NCBI GenBank assembly: GCA_015057525.1
Contig: SVEE01000002.1
Span: 68,767 to 132,766 of the forward strand
Length of the DNA stretch: 64,000 nt
From: Lachnospiraceae bacterium
GTDB lineage: Bacteria; Bacillota; Clostridia; Lachnospirales; Lachnospiraceae
Reading direction: 5' to 3'
A program made the position numbers and the translations under genes. Below, piece after piece: positions 8,673 to 18,277 of the stretch. The notes under the pieces were generated by a model. That model saw only the letters and a list, made by a program, of their open reading frames with translations. It was not told the DNA's origin and ran no database searches. Position 1 is the stretch's first letter, and each line of letters opens with the position of its first letter.

Positions 8673-8683
8673 TATGTTTTAGG

Positions 8684-8718
8684 AAAAAATGCTGGTTTTA
8701 TAAACCAGCATTTTTTTT
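8684..8718 (+). terminator. Rho-independent terminator after the kinase gene
   Basis: A perfect stem, AAAATGCTGGTTT pairing with AAACCAGCATTTT, has a short TAT-type loop and a T run. Confidence 0.93.
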
Positions 8719-8762
8719 ATTATTTTGTACATAATATTTTTAATTTATATTAGGAGAATAAT

Positions 8763-9500
8763 ATGTCAGAAAATAAGAAAACAAACAATAATGAAGTAAC
8801 AAGTTGTACAAATGAATCCTGTAATAACATAGTCATTGAAAATTTTAATCAAGTATATTTAAATAAAAATCATAAAAAAAATAATGTTTTTCTGATTAAT
8901 ATTTTTGGTGAGATAGAGGGACATGAGCCGTCATCAAATATGAAATCTACAAAATATGAAATGCTATTGCCTATTCTTGCTTACATTGAAGACAACAATG
9001 ATATAGATGGTGTATTAGTTTTGATTAATACTGTAGGTGGTGATGTGGAATCAGGACTTGCCATAGCAGAAATGCTTGCAACCTGTAGCAAACCAAAGGT
9101 GTGCCTTGTGTTGGGGGGAGGTCATTCAATAGGGGTACCTCTTGCAGTATCAGGGGATAAAACCTTTATTGCACCTTCTGCAACTATGGTTGTTCATCCG
9201 ATTAGAGTGAATGGAACAGTACTTGGAGTCAGACAAAATTTTGAGTATATTGAGCGTATGCAGGACAGAATCATAGAATTCACAGCTAACCATAGTAATA
9301 TTTCTAAAGATAATCTTAAATCAATTATGTTCAATACATCAGAACTGACAAAGGACATAGGATCAGTGCTTATTGGCCAACAGGCTGTAGAATGTGGAAT
9401 TATAGATGAAGTGGGTGGAATAAGTGAGGCTATGAATTGTTTATACGACTTGATTAATAAACAGAAAAATAGTAAAATAGATTCGTATGAGCATTTATAA
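8763..9500 (+). CDS. tepA: ClpP-fold serine protease, TepA-like
   Basis: This 245-residue protein has the ClpP/crotonase fold of the translocation-enhancing protein family. After a polar N-terminus come the GGDVESGLAIAEM strand-helix, the nucleophile in GGHSIGVPLA (Ser122) and the base in MVVHPIR (His145). These match the Ser and His of the ClpP catalytic set. There is no signal peptide, so it is cytoplasmic. In Bacillus subtilis tepA (ymfB) lies next to spoIIIE, and here the next gene is ftsK/spoIIIE, so context supports the family call. The substrate is not well established; a role in turnover of exported or signal-peptide material is proposed for the family. It starts at ATG behind AGGAG just after a terminator. 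I could not place a convincing promoter in the short gap. Confidence 0.85.
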   Translation: MSENKKTNNNEVTSCTNESCNNIVIENFNQVYLNKNHKKNNVFLINIFGEIEGHEPSSNMKSTKYEMLLPILAYIEDNNDIDGVLVLINTVGGDVESGLAIAEMLATCSKPKVCLVLGGGHSIGVPLAVSGDKTFIAPSATMVVHPIRVNGTVLGVRQNFEYIERMQDRIIEFTANHSNISKDNLKSIMFNTSELTKDIGSVLIGQQAVECGIIDEVGGISEAMNCLYDLINKQKNSKIDSYEHL

Positions 9501-9568
9501 AGATGTTTATTTGGGGAAGTATTCCCCAGTACATATGGCTCTGCATATTGAGATAAGGAGAGAATGTG

Positions 9569-12274
9569 ATGGCGGGAACAAACAAAACCGGCAAAAGCAA
9601 TAATCAAACAAAGAAAAATACTAGAAAAACTCAAGGTGGAAGTAAGGGCAGAAATACTAGACCACAAGTTGATAATTCATACACTAAACAAAGAAAAGCT
9701 GCAGCTATGAAAGCTCTAGCAGAAGAAGGAGATAATTCAAGAAAAAGAGAAATATATCTTTTTATTTATCTTGCAGTGTCCATATTCTTATTGTGCAGTA
9801 ATTTTGGTTGGTGTGGAGTTGTAGGAAACTTCATATCCAGTATAATATTTGGATTATTTGGAACAGTATCTTACATTATTCCTATATTTGCATTTTTTAC
9901 AGCAGCCTTTTTATTTGCAAATGGAGCACAGAAGAAGATAGTAAAAAGAGTATCGTGTGCTGCGATATTTTTAGTAGTAATTGCATTTATATTCCAGCTC
10001 ATTGCAGGAGTGAAAGGGGTTGGAATCAAAGAGTTATATGTAAATGGTGCTGACCATGAACTGGGAGGCGGAGTGATTCTCGGTGGTTTAGTGATTTTGT
10101 TACATAAGCTCATTGGTTTGACTGGATGCATTATTGTTATTATTCTCATGGCAATTATTGGATTTATTGTGGTGATGGATGTATCTATTATTGATATGCT
10201 TAAAAACAATAATGATGATTTTGATGATGAAGATGAAGACTACAAAGATGAATTTGATTTTAATGCTCAACCTGCCAAAATGCAGAATAGAGATGTTCTT
10301 AATAGTATAAAGGTTCTTGAGAGTGAAGATAAGAAATCTAAGAAGAAGGTTAAGAATAAGATTGTTGATAAGGAAGAGGTTCATGAATTAAAACCTTTAC
10401 CTAACAATGATTTCTTTGCCCTTGAAGATGCTAAGCAATATGATTTTGATACAAATACAAAGGATTATAAAGAGGATTTCTTTAACAAACCTGCCAATTC
10501 CCTTGAGGATGAAAATGTTACGGTGCTTGAACCTGTAAAACGTCAGCGTAAGAAGACCAAAGAATCTACAGCACAGATGGAAGCGGAAAGAGATGCAATT
10601 GCAGAGAGCATAAGTGGAACAAGTGTTACAGCTACAAATCCAACAAAATCTCTTTCTGGGGCAAGATTTATAGATGAACCTACATCTGTAACACCAAAGA
10701 GTTCATTCACCAGTATGAATGAAAGAAATGCAGGTGTTACTTCAGAGAACAAAGTTACAGCTAATGCTACTGGAAAATCCCAGGATATGTCCACAAAAGA
10801 GTACATATTCCCACCAATAGATTTACTTAAAACAGCTAAGAACAAAGGTGGTAACAATGAAGCAGGTGTTAGAGAAACAGCTATGAAGCTTAAAAGTACA
10901 CTTGAGAACTTTGGTGTTAATGTTACTGTTACAGATTATAGCTGTGGTCCATCGGTAACAAGATATGAATTACAACCAGAACAGGGTGTTAAGGTTAGTA
11001 AAATTGTCAATCTTGCCGATGATATTAAACTTAACCTAGCAGCGGCAGATATTCGTATTGAGGCACCTATACCTGGCAAAGCAGCAATAGGTATAGAGGT
11101 TCCAAACAAAGAAAGTTCACCAGTGTATTTTAGGGATTTATTAGAATCAGATAATTTCAAAAAATTCCCTTCCAAAATAGCTTTTGCAGTTGGTAAGGAC
11201 ATAAGTGGACAAGTTATTGTTGCAGATATCGCAAAAATGCCTCATCTTCTTGTGGCAGGAGCTACAGGTTCGGGTAAGTCAGTTTGTATAAATACACTTA
11301 TTATGAGTATTTTATACAAGGCTAATCCTGATGATGTAAAGCTTATTATGGTTGACCCTAAACAGGTTGAGCTTAGTATATATAACGGAATACCTCATAT
11401 GCTGATTCCTGTTGTGACTGATCCAAAGAAGGCTGCAGGTGCACTTAACTGGGCAGTTATGGAGATGACAAACAGATACCAGCTTTTTGCTCAGTATAAT
11501 GTACGTAATCTTCAGGGCTACAATGATAAGGTTAAAGAAGTGACTGGTTCAGAACAGGGCAACGAGGAGATGAAGAAACTTCCTCAGATTGTCATTATTG
11601 TAGATGAGTTAGCTGATCTTATGATGGTAGCACATGGTGAGGTTGAAGATGCAATTGTTAGACTTTCACAGCTTGCAAGAGCTGCAGGAATACATTTGAT
11701 TATTGCTACACAGAGACCATCTGTAGACGTAATAACAGGTCTTATCAAGGCGAATGTACCTTCACGTATCGCGATGACTGTTTCGTCAGGTGTTGATTCT
11801 AGAACAATTTTGGATATGAATGGTGCGGAGAAGCTTCTTGGTAAAGGTGATATGCTGTTTTATCCAACAGGTTATCCCAAACCTGTTCGTGTACAGGGGG
11901 CGTTTTTATCTGATGATGAGATTGCAAATGTAGTTGATTTCATCAAGGAACAAACAGGAGACACCGTGTATGACGAAAAAATCACTAGTGAAATAGCAAA
12001 CAGCTCCGTTGGGGGAGCAACTTCATCAGGTGGTTCATCAGGTGGCTCAGACTTAGATGAATATTTTGTTGAAGCCGGTAAATTCATTATAGGTAAGGAT
12101 AAGGCTTCTATCGGAATGCTTCAAAGAGTGTACAAAATAGGATTTAATCGTGCGGCTAGAATAATGGATCAGCTTTCTGATGCAGGGGTAGTTGGACCAG
12201 AGGAAGGAACAAAGCCTCGTAAGGTTCTTATGACCATGGAAGAATTTGAAAATTATATAGAAGAGAATTTATAG
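9569..12274 (+). CDS. ftsK: DNA translocase FtsK/SpoIIIE
   Basis: This membrane-anchored hexameric motor pumps chromosomal DNA through the closing septum during division or into the forespore. The ORF track begins at GTG 9566, but AAGGAG at 9555-9560 better fits the ATG three bases later (902 to 901 residues). A basic N-terminus is followed by about four membrane segments (residues 55-210). A long acidic, low-complexity linker leads to the RecA-like motor with GATGSGKS (about 564-571), a Walker B-type VIIVDELAD and the [11 protein letters not shown] segment. A C-terminal winged-helix gamma domain ([19 protein letters not shown]) reads DNA polarity sequences. I cannot tell FtsK from SpoIIIE by sequence alone; position next to tepA and the spore-forming setting favour the SpoIIIE-like role. 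Confidence 0.96.
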   Translation: MAGTNKTGKSNNQTKKNTRKTQGGSKGRNTRPQVDNSYTKQRKAAAMKALAEEGDNSRKREIYLFIYLAVSIFLLCSNFGWCGVVGNFISSIIFGLFGTVSYIIPIFAFFTAAFLFANGAQKKIVKRVSCAAIFLVVIAFIFQLIAGVKGVGIKELYVNGADHELGGGVILGGLVILLHKLIGLTGCIIVIILMAIIGFIVVMDVSIIDMLKNNNDDFDDEDEDYKDEFDFNAQPAKMQNRDVLNSIKVLESEDKKSKKKVKNKIVDKEEVHELKPLPNNDFFALEDAKQYDFDTNTKDYKEDFFNKPANSLEDENVTVLEPVKRQRKKTKESTAQMEAERDAIAESISGTSVTATNPTKSLSGARFIDEPTSVTPKSSFTSMNERNAGVTSENKVTANATGKSQDMSTKEYIFPPIDLLKTAKNKGGNNEAGVRETAMKLKSTLENFGVNVTVTDYSCGPSVTRYELQPEQGVKVSKIVNLADDIKLNLAAADIRIEAPIPGKAAIGIEVPNKESSPVYFRDLLESDNFKKFPSKIAFAVGKDISGQVIVADIAKMPHLLVAGATGSGKSVCINTLIMSILYKANPDDVKLIMVDPKQVELSIYNGIPHMLIPVVTDPKKAAGALNWAVMEMTNRYQLFAQYNVRNLQGYNDKVKEVTGSEQGNEEMKKLPQIVIIVDELADLMMVAHGEVEDAIVRLSQLARAAGIHLIIATQRPSVDVITGLIKANVPSRIAMTVSSGVDSRTILDMNGAEKLLGKGDMLFYPTGYPKPVRVQGAFLSDDEIANVVDFIKEQTGDTVYDEKITSEIANSSVGGATSSGGSSGGSDLDEYFVEAGKFIIGKDKASIGMLQRVYKIGFNRAARIMDQLSDAGVVGPEEGTKPRKVLMTMEEFENYIEENL

Positions 12275-12283
12275 GAGAATAAT

Positions 12284-13954
12284 ATGTTAACGGATATACA
12301 AATAGCACAACAAACGGAATTAAACAATATTAAGGACGTTGCCGCTAAAATCGGCATAACGGAAGACGATTTAGAGATGTATGGTAAATATAAGGCTAAA
12401 TTATCTGACGAATACATGGATAGTGTTAAGGATAATAAGAATGGTAAGCTTGTTCTTGTTACTGCAATTAATCCAACTCCTGCAGGAGAAGGTAAGACTA
12501 CAGTAACTGTTGGACTTGGTCAGGCTATGTGTAAGCTTGATAAGAAAGCAGTGATAGCCCTTAGAGAGCCGTCTCTTGGACCATGTTTTGGTATTAAGGG
12601 TGGTGCTGCAGGTGGTGGCTACTCTCAGGTTGTACCAATGGAGGATTTAAATCTTCATTTTACAGGTGATTTTCATGCTATTACATCTGCCAATAACCTT
12701 TTAGCTGCTGTTATAGATAATCATATACATCAGGGTAATGCTCTTAGAATCGACCCTAAGAGAATTGTTTTTAAACGTTGTCTTGATATGAATGATAGAG
12801 CATTGAGAAGTGTTATTGTAGGTATGGGTAAAAAAGCTGACGGAGTAGTTAGACAGGATGGATTTGTTATTACAGTTGCATCTGAGATTATGGCTATTCT
12901 TTGTCTTGCTGAGGATATAAAGGATTTACAAGAAAGACTTAGCAAAATAATTGTTGCGTACAATTATGACAATGAGCCAGTAACAGCCGGAGAGCTTAAG
13001 TGTGTTGGTTCTATGACAGCACTTCTTAAGGATGCTATTAAGCCTAACATAATTCAAACTCTCGAACATACACCTGCACTTGTACATGGTGGTCCATTTG
13101 CTAATATTGCTCATGGTTGCAACTCTGTTAGAGCAACTAAAACTGCACTTAAAATAGCAGATTATGTTATCACAGAGGCAGGCTTTGGCGCAGACCTTGG
13201 TGCAGAGAAGTTCTTTGATATCAAGTGTCGTATGGCTGGACTTAAGCCAGATGCTGTTGTGCTTGTTGCTACAGTAAGAGCACTTAAATATAACGGTGGT
13301 GTACCTAAGACAGAACTTAACAATGAGAATCTTGATGCCTTAGCCAAAGGTATTGTTAATCTTGAAAAGCATATTGAGAATCTCCAGATGTATGGTGTGC
13401 CTGTTGTTGTTACTCTTAACAGATTTATTACTGATACAGATGCAGAACTCAATTTTATTAAAGAATTCTGCGAATCAAGAGGTTGCGATTTTGCTCTTGC
13501 TGATGTTTGGGCAAAAGGTGGTGAAGGTGGTATTGAACTTGCCAAGGCTGTTCTCAATACACTAGAAACCAAGGAAAGTAATTTCAAGGTACTTTATGAT
13601 GATAGTCTTTCTATAAAGGAAAAAATTGGTGAGGTTGCAACCAAAATATATGGTGCAAAGGATGTAACATATAGTTCAGAGGCTTCTAATGCAATAGCTA
13701 AGATAGAAGCTATGGGAATGGGCAACATGCCAGTATGTATGGCTAAGAATCAGTATTCCCTTTCTGATGATGCTTCACTTCTTGGTAGACCAGAAGGTTT
13801 CACAGTTAATATTAGAGAAGTATATGTAAGTGCGGGCGCAGGTTTTGTTGTTGCAATAACTGGAGCTATTATGACTATGCCTGGTCTTCCTAAGACCCCT
13901 GCAGCTGAGAGAATATTTGTTGATGATAATGGAGTTATTAACGGATTGTTCTAA
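12284..13954 (+). CDS. fhs: Formate--tetrahydrofolate ligase
   Basis: This cytosolic enzyme makes 10-formyl-tetrahydrofolate from formate, THF and ATP, feeding purine synthesis and, in acetogens, the methyl branch of the Wood-Ljungdahl pathway. The 556-residue length is normal. TPAGEGKTT is the ATP-binding loop, followed by [23 protein letters not shown]. The ATG follows AGGAG nine bases after ftsK ends, so it may be co-transcribed with ftsK. A lipoprotein gene and folD follow; with folD it forms a one-carbon cluster. No other Wood-Ljungdahl gene is in the window, so acetogenesis cannot be claimed. Confidence 0.97.
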   Translation: MLTDIQIAQQTELNNIKDVAAKIGITEDDLEMYGKYKAKLSDEYMDSVKDNKNGKLVLVTAINPTPAGEGKTTVTVGLGQAMCKLDKKAVIALREPSLGPCFGIKGGAAGGGYSQVVPMEDLNLHFTGDFHAITSANNLLAAVIDNHIHQGNALRIDPKRIVFKRCLDMNDRALRSVIVGMGKKADGVVRQDGFVITVASEIMAILCLAEDIKDLQERLSKIIVAYNYDNEPVTAGELKCVGSMTALLKDAIKPNIIQTLEHTPALVHGGPFANIAHGCNSVRATKTALKIADYVITEAGFGADLGAEKFFDIKCRMAGLKPDAVVLVATVRALKYNGGVPKTELNNENLDALAKGIVNLEKHIENLQMYGVPVVVTLNRFITDTDAELNFIKEFCESRGCDFALADVWAKGGEGGIELAKAVLNTLETKESNFKVLYDDSLSIKEKIGEVATKIYGAKDVTYSSEASNAIAKIEAMGMGNMPVCMAKNQYSLSDDASLLGRPEGFTVNIREVYVSAGAGFVVAITGAIMTMPGLPKTPAAERIFVDDNGVINGLF

Positions 13955-13981
13955 TATACTTTTTCTTTGTGGAGATTTAAT

Positions 13982-14821
13982 ATGAAGAAAAAAATAATGA
14001 CATTTGCTATATGTATATTTTTAATCTTATTATTAAACGGCTGTTCGGTGGCATCTGAGAAAGAAATAATAAGATATGCCAATGAAAAATATGGTGAAGC
14101 TACGCTTATAAGAACAGAAAAAATAGATGACGAAGAAGTTGTATGTTATTTTAAAGACAAGGAATATAGCTTTGAATATTTTGTTTCTAGCTATATGAAT
14201 GATATCGTTATAGATGGCGCTACCTTTGGCTCTACGGAAAACAAAGGTAGTAACTTTGATATTACATATTATAATTATATAAATGATACAATTAAAGATG
14301 AAATACATGATATAGAAGATAAGTATAATGTGAATATTTCTATATCTGATGGAACTTATATATATTACTTTGCTAGGATTTCATATAATTCAAATGATAC
14401 ATCAAATGCAGCTTTAGTGTCAGGAGAAGTAAGTGATTTATATACATCCATAGATTCAAGGCATTATTGGAAAGATATGGTAGTTGAGGTGTATGACTGT
14501 AGTGGAAACTACATAGGTTCATATCACTCTGAACAGAGTGCATGGATGACTCCTGAAGAAGAAATTGATTTAATTTACATTGATGCGATTGCGAGTCTTT
14601 CTCCTGATGCGGTTTATGTAGGAAAAGAGCAACATGTATTTTCTGAAACAGGAGTAAATATAAATAATGTTGTTCAGGTGTTAGGTAATCCTGAAGTGAA
14701 AGTAGATTCTATAGTGACGTATTATATGTTTATTGTTGACGATAAAGAATATTATATGTGTGATTTTATGATAACAAATGATATCGGTGGATATGAATGG
14801 TACACAAATTATAAAAAATAA
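13982..14821 (+). CDS. Predicted lipoprotein of unknown function between fhs and folD
   Basis: The ORF track starts 15 bases early; GGAG at 13971-13974 fits the ATG at 13982 (279 residues). The N-terminus is a lipoprotein signal: MKKK, a hydrophobic core, then LLNGC with Cys21 as the anchor. The mature part is rich in Tyr, Asp and Ile, has no Cys after the anchor except a few isolated ones, and shows no motif I recognise. It sits between two folate enzymes in the same direction with no terminator, so it is probably in the same transcript. That position does not establish a link to folate metabolism. The function is not known. Confidence 0.85.
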   Translation: MKKKIMTFAICIFLILLLNGCSVASEKEIIRYANEKYGEATLIRTEKIDDEEVVCYFKDKEYSFEYFVSSYMNDIVIDGATFGSTENKGSNFDITYYNYINDTIKDEIHDIEDKYNVNISISDGTYIYYFARISYNSNDTSNAALVSGEVSDLYTSIDSRHYWKDMVVEVYDCSGNYIGSYHSEQSAWMTPEEEIDLIYIDAIASLSPDAVYVGKEQHVFSETGVNINNVVQVLGNPEVKVDSIVTYYMFIVDDKEYYMCDFMITNDIGGYEWYTNYKK

Positions 14822-14845
14822 TATATATATTAAGGAGGATGAATA

Positions 14846-15685
14846 ATGGCACATATTATTGATGGTAAAGTTATTTCTAAACAGATAAAGGATGAATTAA
14901 AAGAGAAGGTTGCTCAGTTAAAGACTGAGGGCAAAGAGGTATGCCTTGCCGTTATTCAGGTTGGCAATGACCCAGCTTCAACTGTGTATGTTGGAAACAA
15001 GAAGAAGGCTTGCGAGTACATAGGTATAAAATCTCTTGCATATGAGATTCCAGAGGAGACAACAGAAGAAGAACTTCTTGGTATAATAGATAAGCTTAAT
15101 AAGGATGATTCAGTACATGGTATTCTTGTACAGCTTCCTGTTCCTGAGCATATAGATGAAGAAAAGATTATCAATGCAATATCTCCTTCTAAAGATGTAG
15201 ATGGTTTCCATCCTGCAAGTGTTGGTGCTTTAAGTATTGGACAAAAAGGTTTTGTTTCATGTACGCCAGCAGGTGTTATACAGCTTCTCAAACGTTCAAA
15301 TATCGAAATAGCAGGTAAGGAATGTGTTGTAATAGGAAGAAGTAATATTGTTGGTAAGCCAATGAGTATGCTTTTACTTAGAGAGAATGGAACAGTGACA
15401 ATATGTCATTCTAGAACTAAAGACTTAAAAGAGGTTTGTAAGAGAGCGGATATTCTTGTAGTAGCTATAGGAAAACCTAAAATGATAGATGCATCATATG
15501 TTAAAGAAGGTGCAACAGTTATTGATGTTGGCATTCATAGAGATGAGTCAGGTAAGCTTTGTGGTGATGTGGACTTTGACTCAGTTGAACCAATTGCAGG
15601 AGCAATTACACCTGTTCCAGGTGGTGTAGGTCCGATGACAATTGCGATGCTTATGAATAATTGTGTAGAAGCGGGAATGAATTAA
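14846..15685 (+). CDS. folD: Bifunctional methylene-THF dehydrogenase / methenyl-THF cyclohydrolase
   Basis: FolD interconverts 5,10-methylene-, 5,10-methenyl- and 10-formyl-THF, linking the fhs product upstream to serine/glycine and thymidylate metabolism. The 279-residue length is typical. Visible landmarks are VGNDPASTVYVGNKKKAC with the catalytic Tyr and Lys, VQLPVPEHI, KDVDGFHP, the nucleotide-binding GRSNIVGKPM and the C-terminal TPVPGGVGPMT. A perfect AAGGAGG precedes the ATG. It probably shares a transcript with fhs and with rimO, which starts three bases after the folD stop. Confidence 0.98.
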   Translation: MAHIIDGKVISKQIKDELKEKVAQLKTEGKEVCLAVIQVGNDPASTVYVGNKKKACEYIGIKSLAYEIPEETTEEELLGIIDKLNKDDSVHGILVQLPVPEHIDEEKIINAISPSKDVDGFHPASVGALSIGQKGFVSCTPAGVIQLLKRSNIEIAGKECVVIGRSNIVGKPMSMLLLRENGTVTICHSRTKDLKEVCKRADILVVAIGKPKMIDASYVKEGATVIDVGIHRDESGKLCGDVDFDSVEPIAGAITPVPGGVGPMTIAMLMNNCVEAGMN

Positions 15686-15687
15686 AA

Positions 15688-17037
15688 ATGAATATACTTT
15701 TAGTTTCATTAGGCTGTGATAAGAATCTATGCGATAGCGAAGCTATGCTTGGATTACTTAGAGCCAACAATTACAATATTACAAATAATGAAGAAGACGC
15801 AGATGTTGTTGTGATTAATACATGTAGCTTTATTCACGATGCTATGGAGGAAAGTATTAATACTATTCTTGAGATGGCAAGACTAAAGGAAGGCAGATTA
15901 AAATATTTAATAGTTGCTGGATGCCTTGCAGAACGTTTTAAGGAAGAAATATTTGATGAACTTCCAGAGGTGGATGCATGTATCGGAACAACTGGCTTTG
16001 ACAAAATTGTTGAAGTGATTAATAGCCTTGAAAATAATGAAAAGGATAATAATATACCTGTTACATGTTTTGAGGATATAGACAAGCTTGTTGTTACAGA
16101 TACGGATAAGGTTATTACTTCAGGAACTTTTATGGGTTATCTTAAGATAGCAGAGGGATGTAATAAGTTTTGTACCTACTGTGTCATACCTCACATTAGA
16201 GGAAAATTCAGAAGTGTCCCAAAGGAAAATCTCATTAAAGAAGCTAATTACATGGCATCACAGGGTATAAAAGAAATAGTTCTTGTAGCTCAGGAAACAA
16301 CATGTTATGGTGTGGACTTGTATGGCAAGAAATGCCTTCACGAGCTTATACATGATATCGCTTCAATCGAAGGAATAGAGTGGATAAGAGTTATGTATTG
16401 TTATCCAGAGGAAATATATGATGAGCTTATTGATACATTTGCAAATGAACCAAAGCTTTGTCATTATATAGATATGCCTTTGCAACATTCAGAAGATAAT
16501 GTTCTTCATCGTATGGGTAGAAAAACTGACAAAAAGGCAATAATAGAAATTATCAATAAGTTTAGAAGTAAGGTTCCAGATATGGCTATTAGAACCTCTT
16601 TGATTTCTGGTTTTCCGGGTGAAAGCCAAAGTGAGCATGAATCTTTAATGGAATTTTTAGACGAGATGGAACTTGACAGAGTAGGAGTATTTACTTATTC
16701 TAGAGAGGATGGAACTCCAGCGGCTGGCTTTGATAACCAAATAGACGAGGAACTTGCGGCGACATGGAGAGATGAAATAATGGAGCTTCAGCAAGAAGTA
16801 TCCTTAGATAAAAATCTTGAAATGGTTGGCAAGAGTTACAAAGTAATAATAGAAGGATATTCACCGGAGGATGATGTATATGTGGGAAGAACCTACAAGG
16901 ACGCACCTAATGTGGATGGACTTGTATTTGTAAATTGTGATTATGAATTAATATCGGGTACAATAGTTGATGTTGTTATAACTGAAGCTGGACCTTATGA
17001 CTTAATAGGAGAGATAAAAGATGAATTTACCAAATAA
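15688..17037 (+). CDS. rimO: Ribosomal protein S12 methylthiotransferase
   Basis: This radical-SAM enzyme adds a methylthio group to a conserved Asp of ribosomal protein S12. The ORF track begins inside folD; the family N-terminus MNILLVSLGCDKN marks the ATG at 15688, three bases after folD, so translation is probably coupled (449 residues). The N-terminal UPF0004 domain holds three Cys for one cluster. The radical-SAM triad is CNKFCTYC (Cys158, Cys162, Cys165), followed by IPHIRGKFRS. A TRAM domain ends the protein and binds substrate. The LGCxKNxxDSE-type N-terminus and the IRG after the triad favour RimO over MiaB. Confidence 0.94.
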   Translation: MNILLVSLGCDKNLCDSEAMLGLLRANNYNITNNEEDADVVVINTCSFIHDAMEESINTILEMARLKEGRLKYLIVAGCLAERFKEEIFDELPEVDACIGTTGFDKIVEVINSLENNEKDNNIPVTCFEDIDKLVVTDTDKVITSGTFMGYLKIAEGCNKFCTYCVIPHIRGKFRSVPKENLIKEANYMASQGIKEIVLVAQETTCYGVDLYGKKCLHELIHDIASIEGIEWIRVMYCYPEEIYDELIDTFANEPKLCHYIDMPLQHSEDNVLHRMGRKTDKKAIIEIINKFRSKVPDMAIRTSLISGFPGESQSEHESLMEFLDEMELDRVGVFTYSREDGTPAAGFDNQIDEELAATWRDEIMELQQEVSLDKNLEMVGKSYKVIIEGYSPEDDVYVGRTYKDAPNVDGLVFVNCDYELISGTIVDVVITEAGPYDLIGEIKDEFTK

Positions 17038-17560
17038 ATTAACAATTCTTAGAGTTATACTTATTCCATTTTTTCTTGTAGCACTTATGGTTGACGGAAT
17101 ACCATATGGCAAATGGATTGCTCTTGCAATATTTTGTATCGCGAGTATTACAGATGCGCTTGATGGACAGATTGCCAGAAAATATAATTTAATAACTAAC
17201 TTCGGCAAATTTATGGATCCACTTGCAGATAAGCTTCTTGTATGCTCAGCCATGATTGCAATGATTGATTTGGGTAGAATACCAGCGTGGGTTGTAATTG
17301 TTATAATAGCAAGAGAATTTATAATAAGTGGTTTCAGACTTGTTGCATCAGATAATGGCGTTGTTATTGCAGCAGGATGGTGGGGCAAGGTTAAAACTGT
17401 TGTACAGATGATTATGATAATTGTACTTATCTGTGATTTTGGTGGTAAGGTTGTTGGAATAATTGAAACGGTTCTTATATATGCAGCACTTGCTCTTACA
17501 GTTATTTCATTACTGGACTACTTAATTAAAAACAAATCTGTATTATCAGAAACTAAATAG
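17021..17560 (+). CDS. pgsA: CDP-diacylglycerol--glycerol-3-phosphate 3-phosphatidyltransferase
   Basis: This integral membrane enzyme makes phosphatidylglycerol phosphate, the committed step to phosphatidylglycerol and cardiolipin. The CDP-alcohol phosphatidyltransferase signature is clear: DALDGQIARKY, then GKFMDPLADK, giving the four metal-binding Asp. Several hydrophobic segments cover most of the 179 residues. It overlaps rimO by 17 bases in another frame, so it is translationally coupled. In Bacillus pgsA is followed by cinA and recA; here it is followed by a CinA-type gene but not by recA. Confidence 0.96.
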   Translation: MNLPNKLTILRVILIPFFLVALMVDGIPYGKWIALAIFCIASITDALDGQIARKYNLITNFGKFMDPLADKLLVCSAMIAMIDLGRIPAWVVIVIIAREFIISGFRLVASDNGVVIAAGWWGKVKTVVQMIMIIVLICDFGGKVVGIIETVLIYAALALTVISLLDYLIKNKSVLSETK

Positions 17561-17573
17561 GTAATCATAGAAG

Positions 17574-17603
17574 CAGGTTGTGGTAAATACGCGACCTGTT
17601 TTT
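17574..17603 (+). terminator. Terminator between pgsA and the cinA-type gene
   Basis: CAGGTTGTG pairs with CGCGACCTG (two G-T pairs) around a short loop, followed by five T. Confidence 0.75.
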
Positions 17604-17654
17604 ATATATTTAATAAATATTGTCAAATATATAATTAATAAAAAGGGGATAAAT

Positions 17655-18125
17655 ATGATAGAAGATAAGTTGATTAAACTATTGAACGAAAAGAACATGA
17701 CTATTACTACAGCGGAATCTTGTACAGGTGGTATGATTTCATCTAGGTTAGTCAATGTTTCTGGAGCATCTGCTGTTTTAAATGAAGCATATGTAACTTA
17801 CTCTAACGAAGCAAAGTCTAGGAATTTGGGCGTTAGCAAAGAAACTATAGATAAATATGGTGCTGTATCTGAGGAAACTGCGAAAGAGATGGTTGAAGGG
17901 GTAGCTAAAAGAGCTTGTACTGATTGTGCCATTGCTGTCACAGGTATTGCTGGACCAGATGGAGGGACGAAGGAAAAACCTGTTGGAACTGTGTATGTGG
18001 GTTATTATATATGTGGTGAAAGTTTTGTAGAAAGATATAACTTTCAGGGAGACAGATATGAAATTAGAAAAAAAACAACAGACGAAGTTTTAACTAGAAT
18101 TTATAAAGAATTACAGAGAAAATAA
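17655..18125 (+). CDS. pncC: Nicotinamide-nucleotide amidase, CinA C-terminal family
   Basis: This stand-alone CinA C-terminal domain deamidates nicotinamide mononucleotide to nicotinate mononucleotide in pyridine nucleotide salvage. The ORF track starts at an early GTG-like codon inside the terminator; AAAAGGGG at 17641-17648 sets the true ATG at 17655, giving 156 residues. Family motifs are TTAESCTGGMISSRL with the catalytic Ser, YVTYSNEAK, YGAVSEETA and GIAGPDGGTKEKPVGTVYVG. The N-terminal molybdopterin-like domain of full CinA is absent. Its place after pgsA matches a conserved Firmicute neighbourhood. Confidence 0.93.
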   Translation: MIEDKLIKLLNEKNMTITTAESCTGGMISSRLVNVSGASAVLNEAYVTYSNEAKSRNLGVSKETIDKYGAVSEETAKEMVEGVAKRACTDCAIAVTGIAGPDGGTKEKPVGTVYVGYYICGESFVERYNFQGDRYEIRKKTTDEVLTRIYKELQRK

Positions 18126-18184
18126 TCGTTAAATTAAGTTTAAATTTATTAAAAATAATTATTAAAAAATATGGATAGAATAGC

Positions 18185-18213
18185 TTGATTTAATATTTTA
18201 AAAGGTATATTAT
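18185..18213 (+). promoter_or_regulatory. Probable promoter of the sodium-pump carboxyltransferase operon
   Basis: TTGATT at 18185-18190 with TATTAT at 18208-18213 gives a 17-base spacer. Overlapping TATATT (18206) is an alternative -10. A leader of about 55 bases with hairpins follows. Confidence 0.6.
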
Positions 18214-18229
18214 ATACTCGGAAGAAATT

Positions 18230-18255
18230 GGTTTTGTTTTAGACAAAGCCTAAAA
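18230..18255 (+). promoter_or_regulatory. Leader with two mutually exclusive small hairpins
   Basis: GGTTTTGT (18230-18237) can pair with ACAAAGCC (18243-18250). Alternatively TTTTAG (18237-18242) can pair with CTAAAA (18250-18255). The two use shared bases and exclude each other. No T run follows, so it does not look like a terminator; a regulatory role is only a possibility. Confidence 0.4.
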
Positions 18256-18277
18256 TAAATTCAACGGAGGACTTAAA

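Noticed and set aside
9194-9667. Minus-strand ORF of 157 residues across tepA and the start of ftsK
   Set aside because: Antisense to conserved coding sequence, low-complexity translation, no promoter or ribosome binding site.
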